A stretch of DNA of 64,000 nt from Ursus arctos (GCF_023065955.2 NW_026623100.1:68452727-68516726), one strand, 5' to 3'; shown: positions 36,335 to 49,384, numbered from the stretch's first letter. A program made the numbers and translations. Notes: a model not told the origin generated them from the sequence alone.

Positions 36335-36440
36335 TCAAAGATGAAGAAACAGAGGCTTAGAGATGGTGCTGGTGCTGGTGAGCTATCCCAGATGTACAGA
36401 ACACATCTGTGGCAGAAACTCAATTAAGGTTGCTTGTTCT
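36335..36440 (+). mobile_element. MIR fragment
   Basis: Core-like text 'gatgaagaaacagaggctt' is followed by 'agagatggtgctggtgctg' and 'ctgtggcagaaactcaa'. It is partial and diverged, with a short (GGTGCT)n expansion inside. Confidence 0.5.
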
Positions 36441-37039
36441 TTCTAGAACAGCAGCTCACGTGTCTTATAATTCCATAATACAAATCTTGGAGGGCTTTAT
36501 TAGTTACAGGGGAAAGTAAAGCTGAGAATTCTTTAAACTACTTTTCTCAGATAGTCCAAATCCACACGAGACCAATATTTTCGGACTCTCTTTTAGTATA
36601 TGATTCCCTTTTAACATATATCACTGTACCTTATGTACTCGCACAGCAAAGAAACAATCCACATTTGCTGAGTAAGCAGTTGAGAGAGTGTATAAGCTAG
36701 GTAAATATTGTATTGAGTCAGGGAAACCAAAGTGAATCTGCAAGCTTCTGGCTGGTAAATTTCCCTTCATAAAGAATTTGTTTCAAACCTTGGAGAAAAC
36801 GGTCCCATCTTTCACATTATGTGGACACTATGACTCCGTGTTCTTTACTAGGTTATTAGTCTGGGGTGACAGGAATTCTGTTGCAGGCTTTTCAGAGTCA
36901 CATTGAGCCTCTGTTAGAGACTGATGTCTTAACATCATTAAAAGCCTGAAAATTTTTAATTTTTCTCAAATGTCAATCATCTCTTTTATAGATGGGTGGG
37001 CTTTGATGATCCCCATGAACTATATCCTCTGATATCTAT
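36441..37039. other. Unassigned non-coding DNA
   Basis: About 600 bases with no recognised gene or repeat. Confidence 0.4.
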
Positions 37040-37590
37040 GCTCTTGTGTGGTCCCTTTTGTTGAATCTGGGCCATGACCTACTTTAAAGATTAAAATATG
37101 GCAAGAATCATGCTATGCCTAATAAAATAAAATTAAAAATTGAAAAGTTAAAAAAATTAAAAAAAAAATCAGGCTATGCCTATTTCAGGCCTATACCTTA
37201 AGACGGATACATTCACCTTTGTGGTCTGGGAGAATCCAGACTCCACGTAAGACGTTCAATGACCCCGTGACTACCATGCAATGAGAAGCCAGACCCAGCC
37301 GTGTAGCCAGGCTGTGTGGAGAACTGAGGCCCCAACCAGTAAGCCAGCTGAGCTCACAGCCTAGAGTCCTCATCAGTTTGCTGGCTGTGTGTGTGGGGTC
37401 ACCTAAGCACCAGTGTCTTCACTGTTAGTCAAGACATTCCCGCTGATGCCCCCTCACACAGAGATGGACCATCCTTACCCACTTCTGCTCAAATTGCCGA
37501 ATTGTAGCAAATGAATAAAATTGTTGTCCTTAAGTCTATTAAGATTTTGGAATAGTTTGTTATGCAGCAGTATATCACCAAAACAACAAC
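37040..37590 (+). mobile_element. MLT1-like MaLR LTR
   Basis: Typical MLT1 text: 'cccttttgttgaatctggg', 'catgacctactttaaagat', 'ggagaactgaggccc', 'tcaaattgccgaattgtag', 'aatgaataaaattgttgtc' and 'tagtttgttatgcagcagt'. An A-rich insertion (about 37120-37170) disrupts the first third. Solo and decayed. Confidence 0.75.
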
Positions 37591-38794
37591 CAGGAAACCG
37601 AGAGCTATCAGAAGAAGCTGAATAGGTAAACCTGCTTTGGAAAAAAAAAAAAAAGATGCATCAGAGAGAAAAAGCTGTTGTTATTCACCGTCACAGGTTC
37701 CCAGCCATTCCATCTGTCTGCCCCAGAAGACTGCTTCTCTGTTCTCTCTTTCATTCCTCTCTCTGACCCCCTGACGACTTGCACCCCTTCTCGCTTTCCC
37801 CAATGTCGTTACCACCTCCGCTCACATAGAACGAAACACATATTATTACAACACAAGGAAATCATAAAAGTTACCAAAACAACAGCAGCCGAAAACTGGT
37901 GTAAAGTTTTTATTTACAAATGGGCAAGAGGAATGATTTCCAATTAATTCCACTAATTGTTGCCAGCATTTAAGAATAAGATTTGTTTCCATTTTATTGA
38001 CTGTTTTTGTCATCCTGCTAATTAGTCTTATCTGAAGCTACCATATTTTAAATGAAACCATTTGATCTGTATTTACTATCTACACCAGCAGAAGTTCTAG
38101 TCCTTTAGCATATTCTTGAAAGGATTTTAAAGTCTGTATTAATTAATGAAGTTGGCACCCAGAGCTACAAATCATGGCAATTTTTACTTTTCTCTGCCAC
38201 AGTCTATTTTGCTTTCGAATGTTTTTCTTCAGCTAGTAAACAAACTTTCTGGCTTCCCAGAATGACTTTCAGTCTTTTCTATAAAAACTCATTACCATGA
38301 ACTCTAAGCACCAGCTTGCAATTTCATAGATAGTGAAATGTACAAAGAAAATGTCCCAGGTCACATCAACCTATTTATCATTATGGTTGTTACAAAGTGT
38401 TTTTAAGTCAGTGTTTTAGTGGTTTTATAATAATATGAATAGTGCTGGTAATTGCTCATTTATTTTTATCCTTTAGTAAAATATTTTCTTTCTACCTTTC
38501 CCCATATTACAAAAATCAATTAATAGCAGATTTTGACATGTTCCTAGTTATGTGCTTAATGCAAACATGCCCATGGGATACCAGTCTAGACGTTCTTTTG
38601 TATATGGTTAGGCATTTCCTATATATGATCATGTAATAAATCATAATTACTAAATAAATATTTAAAAAATAAGTCACAAACAATGGCAATCCTATTTACA
38701 TTTATTTCACAGATTAAGAAAAATCATTCTGGTGTGGTGACAGGGGGACCTCAGATGAAATCAAAAGAACTGTTATGTCTGTCACTAAGAGTTA
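37591..38794. other. Mostly repeat-free interval; candidate regulatory block
   Basis: No named repeat. A poly-A run sits near 37640. From about 37930 to 38300 the DNA is complex and rich in homeodomain-type cores, including ctaattag (38028-38035) next to a GATA-type ttatct (38038-38043) and attaattaat (38138-38147). Enhancer function is only an inference. Confidence 0.35.
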
Positions 38795-38960
38795 CATCTC
38801 TTAATGTTTCTTAGCCTCAGTTTCCTTGCCTGTATGGATCAGGTAATAATCACTGATCCCTTGGAGTTCTTCTGACCATCAGTGAGACCACAGATGGGGG
38901 AAAGTACTTAGCACAGGCATCTTGGGCAGAACAGTCACTCAGACAATGTTTGTTGTCTGA
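38795..38960 (-). mobile_element. MIR SINE, antisense
   Basis: Complement of MIR: 'tttcttagcctcagtttcc', 'ttgcctgtatggatcagg' and 'aaagtacttagcacagg', ending 'caatgtttgttg'. Confidence 0.7.
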
Positions 38961-39274
38961 ATCTGGGTGGTCTTGAATACTGGCATTTCTTGAGTTAATA
39001 AGGAGGAAGCTCTTTAATAAATATCTACACTGCTGCTAATGCTTGGCTCTTCCATTGGTTCCTGGATAATTATATTGCATTTTACTTCTGTGTGTCATCT
39101 GGATGATAACATAATCTCTCCTTGTCAGATGCATGAGCATGTGGGCACGGGTTATCTGGACATACTGAGAATCGAGAAAATGTACTGGTGGTTTTCATAC
39201 CCAGCATAGCTCCCTGATATGGCGAATTACTCAGATGACAGATGCAATTATTTACATTCAGTTTAACAAAAAGT
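38961..39274. other. Unassigned gap
   Basis: About 310 bases with no recognised feature. Confidence 0.4.
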
Positions 39275-39480
39275 GGGTGATTGTTACTCATGCTGGGCAC
39301 TGGAAATACAAAGCTGACTCAGACACACAACTTTTTTCTAGAGCTCAGAACCTATTTATGGAGACAGATGTACACCCAACTGAAATACCTCACAATGAAA
39401 TAGGGTTCAATGTAAAGAAAAGAAAGCCCTATGGATAACAAAAAGTACTAGCTGATTGTAAGGAGATCTGGAAAAGCTTC
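39275..39480 (-). mobile_element. L2 3' fragment, antisense
   Basis: Antisense L2 tail: 'catgctgggcactggaaat', 'acaaagctgactcagacac', 'tagagctcagaacctattt' and 'atggagacagatgtacacc'. Confidence 0.55.
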
Positions 39481-39539
39481 AGGAAAAGGTAAACTGTTAA
39501 TAATGGCTTCAAAGGTGAAATAATCCAGACTACCTCTCT

Positions 39540-39995
39540 TGGGACTGGTCTTAGTCTGTACCCCTCTGTGCTGGGGATTTTAGGTTGTCCTCCAGACCTG
39601 CACTCCACCCTTCTCTGGTCCGCTCTGTCCTGAGGGTTTCTGACTAGAAGAGATGCATCAACTAGCTCTGTTGGTCTCTGGCTTCCAGTTGGCTTTGACC
39701 AATGGGGAGCACCAGTAGAAGACAGGGAGGAGGGTGAAGAGTGAAGTCAGGAGTATTCATCCTCCCGGTTCCCTCCCTGCAGGCTTGTAGTAGGTGGCTG
39801 GACCCTCAAATTCAGTCCTACCAAGCTGCCCTTCCACTTCCGGATTGCCATTAATTCTTCCCCCTATGCCCTTCAGTCTCCCTTGTCATTTCTTAACACC
39901 CTGCACACGCCTTTGTGAATAAAACCTTTATTAAACTTGACTCAGATTATCCTAATTTTGTTTCTATTTCCTACTGAGAGACCTTGACTAGAATA
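39540..39995 (+). mobile_element. LTR-like interspersed repeat
   Basis: Contains 'ggctttgaccaatggggag', 'caccagtagaagacaggga' and an end of the type 'aataaaacctttattaaac' then 'tgagagaccttgact'. This ordered text is familiar from a mammalian interspersed repeat with an LTR-like 3' end and polyadenylation signal, but I cannot name the family with confidence. Confidence 0.5.
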
Positions 39996-40074
39996 CTTTC
40001 TTTCACAAAATTTTGTTGATTTTTACTGTTTGATTTCCCAAGACACCATGCTATGACCATTTTCCTATTTGGCT

Positions 40075-40385
40075 CATGCTGCCTCTCCACTGGTAGTACC
40101 TGCCCATTCTTCTCAAGCTGATCACCACTCATCCTTTACAACTCTTAGTTCAAGAAGTCACCTTTGTTTGGGTCCCCATTATGGACTCAGTTTCCTTCCT
40201 TTGCACAGCATCATTTACATATGTGAGCCACAGCTCTTGCCACAGGAACATTTAAACCAGTATTTCCCATTAAAATGTGAATTCTCAGGGTTAGAGATCC
40301 CATCTTTTCCATCTTCATATAATAGTGGTTCCCATCATTCTCATAATCCTACTTATAACACTGGAATGATTTAGTGTTTTATTCA
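40075..40385 (+). mobile_element. Possible L2 3' relic
   Basis: Weak L2-like order: 'ctcttagttcaagaagtca' and 'aaatgtgaattctcaggg'. Too diverged for confidence. Confidence 0.3.
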
Positions 40386-42605
40386 GTAATCAGTAAAAAT
40401 CTTATTTTTCTTGTTCACGTAATTAATTTGAAACAATCTTGGACTTGGTACGTGAAAGTTCAAATCAGGTGATGAGTTCCTTTAGATGAAAACTTTGTTC
40501 TGGGTTCACTTAGCTTGGTAGGTGTTTTGTGTGTCTTGGTTAGTCTGACAATGCACATTCCATGATACAGAAGAGGGAGTTTAATTCTTTGTGCTATTAC
40601 ATATCAGAATCTCTGAATTCCCTCACAGTCCTTCTTCCTCTTACCTGAAGTTGTTAAAATTCTGTACATGTAGTCATGTAGGATTCACATGACAGATCTA
40701 TATCATTCATATGCATAGCATACTTCATGGGCTGCAGCGTAGATGAGCAAGAGTGAGTTTTGCTAAATTTCACACTTTCTCCTATTCAATAAAGTAGGTC
40801 ATCATTAAACTGAAAGAAAGTGATGTCATAGAACTGAACTAACCTTGGTCCTATTCTAATTCATTTTATAAAGAAAACCTAAGACAGAATTTAGCACAAT
40901 AGCTAAGTTTTTGTTTTGTTTCGTAAAAATTATTTGGGAATGTGACATAATTATGCAAATGGGTAAGCCCTTTCTAGTTCCTTAGAGGGTGGCATCCCTG
41001 TTTAACTTTACCTATCTTTAATGTCTTGAAAAGAGATGGAATGGCAAGCCATTTTTGTGTCTTCATAAAAGATATGACTAAGCAGAATATGAGAAGGAGG
41101 TGGCAGAGTCTCTCTTTTCTCCATTTCCTATTCCTTGCTCTCCCTCTCTGCCTCCATGGGAGGGGAAATTGAGAGAAGAGAAACTGAGCACTGTGGGTGG
41201 TTTGGGTGGAAAACTTTTGCCTATTCAGAGAAGAAGTAATGGTTGGTTCCAGAACCTCTGTAGATTCTACCTCAAAATTACTCCAGAAATGGTGCCACCA
41301 CGGTTTCTTGTTCTCTGTCTCTGTCTCTGTGTTGGACTTTAAGAGAGCAAAGTGACATGGTGTCTAAGCGCAGGATCTTTTGTAGTAAAACCACAGGTGA
41401 AAATGCCATCAAGTTCTTGTTGCCTTGTTTTCAAGAACAAACTGGTTTGATGTTTTTTCTTCTTCGATTTTTCCAGGACATCACATTCAATTCTCAACTG
41501 TCCTGTTTTTGAAGAAAGATAAGACTTTGGTTTTGATTGAATTTTCCTTGAGATCAGTTATTTCCAAGTCCAGTTTATTAAAGGACTAACGTGGCGTCAG
41601 TTCTGAATTCTCTGAGGTCATACTCAAGTTCATCTTTGAATTATGGAAGGTGTTTTTTTCCCCCCTCCGGAGTGTGAATCTTGAGTTATATTTATTTCCT
41701 ATTCAGGAGGAGAGAGGATAAGTAAGAGGTAAAATGAGAAGATTATCCTTCCTTCTTTTTGGTATTTAATGCTTTTTTCTTAAGTATGCACAGATGTTGA
41801 TGCAAATCTATTGAAATGTATCCTTGTTAAGCTTACTGCTTTGTTTCTTTGTTTTTATTATTTATATGTTACTGATTTCTGTAGTTTGTTTAGAATAAAT
41901 GTTTAGAATGTGAGATTCTTAGAAGGAAATATTATTTCCCTTCATTTAAGGACTTGAAAGATGAGTCAAGAAGAAAACGTGATTGGTGCCAAACAAATAT
42001 GCTTGGCTCCTCACCTTTAGTGTGTCATGTTACAGATAAGAATTCTGTATAGTTTGCTTTCTTGGAGAGCATTCTGTGTGGGAAGATGCTGGAAAGAAAG
42101 GAGTTACAGGTGCCCCACTTATACTACAGGTTAGCTAGCCATTGTACACCTGTGTCAACGATACAACTTTGTAGGTGGCATACCTGTGCAGATGTCACAC
42201 TTATTTAAATGGCAAACCTGTTAGGTTGGCACACGTTTGTACAGATGGTCTAATATAATGGATGGTACATATTTGTCCATCTAGGAGACATTGTACGGAA
42301 AGCATTTTTTGTGTGTGTGGATAACACATGAGGGGATCCTAGTGTTTGAGTTTTGGTTAGCCAGTTGGTCCATGCTTTCCTAAAACGTGCAGTGTGGACA
42401 TTTCCTAAATGTTAACCATTTAGGACTCAAACTTTACAAAATATTTCCTCTGCTGTTATCATCCCCAACCCAGAAAACTGTCAGGGTCTTAGGGTGAAAA
42501 GTCATGATTGAAATCATGTGCAAAAAACTGGAAGATTTTTTAAAAAAATCTTAATTTCACAAAATTCTGTTCAGAAATTCACGGATTATCTACTTGTTTG
42601 GTTGC
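40386..42605. other. Long unassigned interval
   Basis: About 2.2 kb without a recognised transposon, apart from the degenerate repeat noted separately at 42108-42330. No coding evidence. Confidence 0.35.
42108..42330. repeat. Possible degenerate minisatellite
   Basis: Related phrases recur about every 20 bases: 'aggtgccccact', 'aggtggcatacctgtgcag', 'atggcaaacctgttagg', 'ttggcacacgtttgtacag' and 'atggtacatatttgtcc'. They share a TGGCA-x-ACCTGT-like core followed by ACAGATG-like text. Units are strongly diverged, so this may be coincidental similarity. Confidence 0.35.
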
Positions 42606-42919
42606 ACGAAGTCTAGCATTTTTAAAATAGAATACAAGGCCCACCATAAGTTGGTCTTATCACCCTTTTCTAACTGTATCTTCATTGTCTTCACAGGCAT
42701 AAAGCAGATCTGTCAAGTGTGGTCTCCACTCTTACCATAGTATGCTCACCTCTGACTCACTTTGTACTTTTTCTCAGGTCGTTCTCCTTACTCAGAGTTT
42801 TAATTTTCCTGTTTCTCTGTCATCTGTTCATCCTCCTATTCTAGCTAGGAACTTCTCTCATCTGAGATTTCACTGGACATACCAAAATCCAATGATTTTT
42901 TTATTTCTCTAAGCTTTTA
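42606..42919 (+). mobile_element. Possible L2 relic
   Basis: Weak match to L2 sense text ('tacaaggcccaccataag' and the C/T-rich sequence after it). Interrupted at its 3' side by the SINE that follows. Confidence 0.3.
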
Positions 42920-42935
42920 CAGAACATATTTTTTT

Positions 42936-43123
42936 AAAGATTTTATTTATTTATGTGACAGAGAGAGAGACAGCCAGCGAGAGAGGGAACACAAGCAGGG
43001 GGAGTGGGAGAGGAAGAAGCAGGCTCCTAGCGGAGGAGCCGGATGTGGGGCTTGATCCCAGAACACCGGGATCACGCCCTGAGCCGAAGGCAGACGCCTA
43101 ACGACTGCGCTACCCAGGCGCCC
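42936..43123 (-). mobile_element. SINEC, young arctoid-type subfamily, antisense
   Basis: 'taaagattttatttattta', 'gacagccagcgagagag', 'ggaacacaagcagggggag', 'agcggaggagccggatgtg', ending 'tacccaggcgccc'. The target-site duplication cagaaca[t/g]attttttt is at 42920-42935 and 43124-43139 with one mismatch. Confidence 0.96.
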
Positions 43124-43139
43124 CAGAACAGATTTTTTT

Positions 43140-44974
43140 GATGTGGAATTTTTCTGTTCCAAACAACTTACTGTTGTCATATGGGTATGGTTCTCTTCTC
43201 TCTCACCAGGGACCATTCCCTCTTCTGCTTGCCTCAGTGGTTCACTTTGTTGATTACAGAGACAATGTCTCCTATTTTTCTACTCCCAGACTTCAAGAGA
43301 TGAATGCCTATGACTGGCTGGGTTTCTCCTTTGCCTCTTTTCCAAGGTCCTCCTGGCAGGACTTTGGTCTTCCCAAATGCTGGCATCTTTAATCTGTGAG
43401 TTTCCTGAAAGCTGGGTCTTTTTAAATTCCTCCTCAGTTTCTCAAACTGTGAGTTCTTTATAGTGTAGTCTGGGTCTTCTGCTTCTCTCTTTGAACACCT
43501 CATGAAGCCATCCATGCCTGCATCAGCCCCCCTTGACTCTGTTCCTAAAGTTTTACAGCATTTAATGGTTTAAATCACATACTTTTATCAGAACCATAGA
43601 GCAGATTTTGTGAGCATGGATGGGAAATATGTGTATTTGGGGACGCAGGTGTTAAGGTACAGAGGTCATCTGGTATCCCTCCTATTTTAAGAACTAGAAG
43701 AAGCACTGTGGCTGCTTAGTTTATGCATATTGATGATTCATTTAAGAAATGATAATTCTGCTTTAATTCTGATTATCTTGTCTCCTTCCTCCTACAGGCT
43801 GTTTCTAGCTATTCATTGATTCAAGTTTCAAACTTTTTGTCATGTCTCTGAGCTACTTCTTACCTGTCTCCTTCCTTAGTTTTTTATGTCCTTGAAAGTT
43901 CTGCTCCAGCCTTAGCGTTTTATACCTTGTGCATGCCTTGCTGTCTGATGATATCTGCATTTTCTGTGATTCTTCTCATTTGGTCTGAAATCCCACACCC
44001 TGTTTAAATGGAACTTTGTGATTACCTCTCAAGCCCTTCCCAGCCCCTTGTCCTAATACCTTAAATACTAATTTGCAGACTTTAGTCTATTTTGGTGACT
44101 TATTAGATTTTTCTTTTAGCTTTCCTCCAGGGGACATCAATTTCAAACCCTCACAAGCACAGGTGCAACTTCTGCTCTTATAATTCCCACCCACACTCCT
44201 AACTCCACTCTATCTCCTGATAACACCATATTAAGTCACTAATGGCTAGAGTTTGAAAGATTGAATGTTAAAAGCATAATTAGAGACTTAAGGGAAACAA
44301 ATTGTACCCATAAAATTTAGAATTAATTTCAGGAAAATAGGGCAATTGAAGCACCTAGTGCAATTTGAAATGACTTTTCTAAATGAGCAACTGTGCCAGA
44401 AATCAGCCCCCTCTTAACTTCCTCTGTTTCCTTCTTATTTCCTTCTAAGAATAAGGGCAGGTCAGTGGGGGAGGTTTGGCAAACAGCAATGTACATTTCT
44501 TGTCAGAATATCAAAGGCAAAGAGCTCACCTTAAAGTTAAGCTTTCTCTCTTTAGCGGAAATGGAAAATGGGAGAAGGTGTGTGGGTGAGACCAATCATT
44601 GCCCTTGGGCGAGCTTGAGAAATTGCAAGACCAGAACCTACACATTCAAAGAGGCAGTGCTTCTGAGCTCAGGCTAATCCCATCAGTCAGTAATTTCTCA
44701 TTTCTTATATCCAATACTGGCTAACGGCACCATTCCAGTTTACACACAGTCATATTACATACCCTCAGTCCCCTGATGCCTTTGCCCGAGCAATCTTCCC
44801 CTTATGGGAATGTTGGGCAGCTTAACTCAGCCAGTGGAAACCCATCTACATTTACACCACCTCTCCTTACACAGCCAGGAAGCCAGCTTTGACTACCACA
44901 GCTCTCCTGCATCTCCCTTCTCAAGTCCACACAGAGACTAAAACAAATAGTAGCAGTTCCATGAAAGGCCCTGT
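43140..44974. other. Long unassigned interval
   Basis: About 1.8 kb of unique-looking sequence. Frames of up to 94 codons on both strands show no domain resemblance. Confidence 0.35.
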
Positions 44975-45075
44975 GTAAGCCACTGTAGGTACAAAGAAGA
45001 AAACATCTGATCCTACTATCTGGGAGCTCGTAGTCTAGCGTGGGAGGCAGCCACGAAAGTGGCAATTACATAGCA
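44975..45075 (-). mobile_element. L2 3' fragment, antisense
   Basis: Short antisense L2 tail: 'ctgtaggtacaaagaagaa', 'ctgggagctcgtagtctag' and 'cgtgggaggcagcc'. Confidence 0.5.
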
Positions 45076-45129
45076 TAGAAGTAGCTGTGAATAGGATGTT
45101 ATGTGGTCACAATAGGGATACTGATGGCC

Positions 45130-45330
45130 CCGCTCTTCCTCCTCTTAGCTAAATGATTACAGAGAGGTCATTTCTCTGGTTTTCAGCTTTTTCACCTTTA
45201 AAATGATAAGATTAACAATTACTCTGTAGGGTGGTTTTTATATGTTGAGTGAGATATATTAAGTGAATGTAAAATGCATGGTAAAGGTCTGACCTATAGT
45301 GGGTGCTAAATAATCATTTCCTAGTTGATA
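45130..45330 (-). mobile_element. MIR SINE, antisense
   Basis: Complement of MIR: 'gaggtcatttctctggttt', 'tcacctttaaaatgataag', 'aatgtaaaatgcatggt' and 'tatagtgggtgctaaataa'. Confidence 0.72.
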
Positions 45331-46214
45331 TTCAGGTGGAAAACGGTGGAAGAGACTCCACTTATAGGTTTGGTTGCAATTTAAGGCTATTAGTGACTCT
45401 AGGTCAGCCTTGTCTACCATGCAATATTTATAACTCTCAAGAAAGCAAGAATGAAGATTATGGGCGAATCAGGGCATCCTGGAAACCCATGGCAGCCCAA
45501 GTTTTTTCCTTGGTTAGAAAATTAAGGCAGCAAGCCCATGGGATCTGTATTATCCCAGGTTGGTGAAGTTAGATTGGCAGTGAATGAAAACAAGGCAAGC
45601 TCAGGAAACCACAAGGTTCCCTAAAAGATTAACCATACAAATTTCTGCTCTGGGGGACTTACTAGAGAACATTCTTCTAAAATGTCTTATTCCCTGGGGT
45701 TCTCCAGCTGTCTCTCTTTTGTTGTTACTGAAGCAAAAAGAAGAGAAGAAGGAAAATCTCTAAAATCCAAATAAAAATACAGGTTTAAAGCAAGCAAAAA
45801 AGAGACTCTTTAACAGTCCCTTTTACTGGCCTGGTAGTTATTTCCATGTACTGTGCTTGAGTTTTAGTAAGACCCATGTCTGTCTGTGGTAAGAAAATGG
45901 AGAGCTATTGCTTTTATTTATTTATGTCATTTAGTGTCTTCTTATGCTGATCCCGGGACCCAAGTTCCTTACGCTTGAAAGTAAAAATAATAACTTAAGA
46001 GCTAGGCATGCTGAGAGGTAGGATGAGCTTTATCAAGTGATGAGACCTCACCATGGTTTGTGGACTGCACATGAAGGTTCACATCACTATCAGCTTGCCC
46101 ATGCAAAGAGTCCTCAACGGGCATATGGTATTTATTCCCTTCTTGTATCTCCTGGAGGCCTTTAGCAGTTTGTTTCTCATTTGTATTTGATCATCTTAGG
46201 ACTGGTGTCACTGG
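45331..46214. other. Unassigned non-coding DNA
   Basis: No recognised gene or repeat over about 880 bases. Confidence 0.4.
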
Positions 46215-46405
46215 GTCATAAACTGGAGAATGCCAGAGCTAGAAGTTCCGTGTGATCAATTACTGTCCGTCCTGTGTGTCTATAGGCAAATAAATAAACC
46301 CAGAGGAATGAAGTAACAGTTGAGATGACTTTAGCTAGTTTCAGACTAAATCCAGAGTAGAAACGTGAGCTCTTGAATCTCAGTCCAGTGGTCTATTAAA
46401 ATGTG
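46215..46405 (+). mobile_element. MIR-family SINE
   Basis: MIR-type order: 'gaatgccagagctagaagt', 'aaacccagaggaatgaagt', 'tgactttagctagtttcag' and 'tctcagtccagtggtctat'. It fits the branch of MIR whose end reads 'cccagtccagtgctctt'. Confidence 0.6.
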
Positions 46406-46589
46406 GACAGAAGTGCTGGGCCTGTCAGAGATGAGAGGCCATTGTTCTTGCCACAAAGTAGTTGCTTCTTCATTCAGTAAAGGAGCTGTAGGTGGGTAAT
46501 GATGATGAAAATGCTGCAAATGTTGTCTAGGTTGCATTCAACTCCAAGGGACAGATTGAGCATTTACAGTGAATGAAGGTATTAAGACA

Positions 46590-46880
46590 CTGGTGGACTA
46601 AATAAGGGGAAAGTTGAAAAAGAATATGCCTCCTGCCCTCTGATAGTTCCAATCTAGATGGGGGAATGTACCTCTGACTCTTATACCAGGGAAAGAGTGA
46701 CATCTGCTTAATGTAAAATTACGTGATGGGAATGATCAGTCACTGTGCAATCTAAGAATTCATGCAGAGAATGGCAAAACGATGCTACAGATATAAAGAT
46801 CATGCAGTGGAAGGGAGTCTGGGGAGGCTTTTCGGAGGAGATGGCATTTTCTGTGGAATTTGCATAGGGGCAGGACTTTG
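46590..46880 (-). mobile_element. L2 3' region, antisense
   Basis: Antisense L2 order over nearly 300 bases: 'cctcctgccctctgatagt', 'tccaatctagatggggga', then 'tctggggaggcttttcgga' and 'ggagatggcattttctg', the complement of the conserved L2 region for 'aggccttccctgacc'. Confidence 0.6.
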
Positions 46881-48499
46881 GTAAATACGGAGAGAGGAAT
46901 TTTTCCTTTGGCTGGAAAAATTGGTAAATACCGTCTTTGTCCTTATTATCCGGGTGCTAATGGCATCCAGAAAGAGGTATGTACCGTTTATTGAGGGAAA
47001 CATCTAGAGGAGAGAAGAGGGGATGATGTGTTAGGGGAATGTGATACAGAGTACAGCAGTACAGCCAATACCCAAGTTGGGACGGGGTTATGATAGAGCG
47101 AGATGCTGCTTGCAATGTCTGACAGGAGCCCGCTTCTAGGACATGTTGTATTTGTCTTCTCTTACACTACCAGCAAATAAAACCCTAAGGCCTCAGAACA
47201 GAAGAGCGACTCAGATAGGGTTTTGCTTTCAGAAATATACCATCTCAACAGGACATTATGACTTTCTTGGGGGTTAGGTACTTTTGCCTTCATGGGCATC
47301 TTCCACCATTAAAAGTTATTTTTAAAAAATGTGTTAAAATTTGTATTTTATGACTGCATTGACATAAGGGTGAACATATTAATACTATACATGAAGAAAT
47401 TTTCTTTGATCTAAAAGTTCATTTTTAAAAATTCTGATTTCAAAGGAAATTAAACCATTTCCATGGATCCCTAAAAGTTGTGTGAACCCTAAGCATTTTA
47501 CCTGTGTGCCTTTTGGATAAATTGGCCCTGACTCTAAAAGCAACCTTTGAATTGTTTTGAGGGGCAAGTATGGAAACAGAGACCAAGGAAGAGGTTTTGT
47601 TAATGGTCTAAATGAGAGTTGTATCTAACAGTCACAAGTTGTAATGCATGTAGAAACAAAATATTGAGAAAATGTTCTGAATTAGTCGTTCACAAAGACA
47701 GAAAGAAAATCCAAATTTAATATATCAAAACAAGAATACCTAATGATTTTAATCATCATGAGGCTAAGAATGTCTGCAAAAGAATTTTATGTTACCATCC
47801 AAGTTAATATGAACTTTGTGATTTATATTATACTGAGTATCATTCATTACATAAGATTTTAATACTTTTCTGTTTCTCCTACTCAAACTACTCCACTACT
47901 TATAAGTATTCAGGTGTGTGCACACAACCATGTTCATTTTTCAATTACAGGGTTATTCTAAGATGTACCTAGATCAAGGTCATCTATTTGACCTCCCAAG
48001 GTGCTTTATCTGATTCACTGGGGGCTCACAGTTATCATCTAAGACAGTTACTTCTTCTGATCTGTAGTAAAATCCCCCGCCTATTGCTGCAGGAAGCTCT
48101 CTCCTGAGTCAGTCTAGCTTCTTTTTTGTTCCCTTGTGAAATATGTGATTTAGTGTAGAAACCCCACAGACCCTGGGCTCTGCAGCTTCCCTGGTGATGG
48201 TGGCTTTGTTGGATAATGATATGCTCACTTTGTTTAGGGAGGCTCTCCCCTCTCATATCACCAGAGGCATATCTTCTATTGCCAGTTCTTAAGCTTTGAC
48301 TATGTGGCCTCACGGAATAATTCATTGCTGCCATCTGCATTTATTTCTTACTGTCTCTACCTACAGGGTTAAAGATTCCCAATCACACAAAATTTTTAAT
48401 AAACTCCAGCTTTCCAAATAACATTTAGCTACGTGTGGGGGAGATTATTAATTCATGTTTGACAAGTTATCTGCCCTTGTAAAACTCAGTTGCATTAAA
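46881..48499. other. Unassigned non-coding DNA
   Basis: About 1.6 kb with no named repeat. The last 130 bases before the L1 (about 48370-48490) are complex AT-rich sequence with an attattaattcatg motif. Confidence 0.35.
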
Positions 48500-49384
48500 A
48501 GAAGAGACCCAAAGCAAGTCTTAACAAATTTAAAGAGATTGAAATCATATCAAATATGTTTTCTGACCACAATGGTATGAAACTAGACATCAGTAACAGT
48601 AGGAAAATTGGCTGATTTACAAATATGTGCCAATTAAGCAACACATTCCTGAACAACCCATGAGTCAAAGAAGAAATCAAAAATGAAGTAAAAAATACCT
48701 TGAAACAAATGAACATGGAAACAAAACATAGTAAAACTTATGGGAAGCAGCAAAAACAGTTTTAAGAGGGAGGGTAATAGTGATAAATGCCTATATTAAG
48801 AAAAAAGAGCTCAAACAAATGATTTAACTTTACACCTCAAGGACTAGAAGAAGAAGAACAAACTAAGCACAAAGTTAGCAGAGGAAAGGAATAATAAATA
48901 TTAGGGCAGAAATAAATGAAATAGAAATATAATAAAAAAGATGAGTAAAACTGAGGATTTTTTTTCAGAAAGATAAAATTGGCCAAGCTTTAGCTTGACT
49001 AACCAAAAAGAAGGAGTGAAGACTCAAATAAAATTATAATTGAAAGAAGACACATTATAACTGATACCATAGAAATCAAAGGATCATACAAGACTACCAT
49101 GAACAACAATACATCAACAAATTGGATGAACTAGAAGAAATGGATACATTCCTAGAAACATACAACCTACCAAGACTGAATTGTGAAGAAATAGAAAATC
49201 TGAACAGAAAAATAACAAGTAATGAGATTTAATCAGTAATCAAAAATCTCCCAACAAAAAAGGTCCAGGACCAGATGGCTTCTCTGCTGAATTTTATCAA
49301 ACATTTAAGGAAGAATTAATGCCAATTTTTTTCAAACTCTTCCAAAAAATCAAAGAGGGGGAATACTCTTGAACTTATTAGAGA

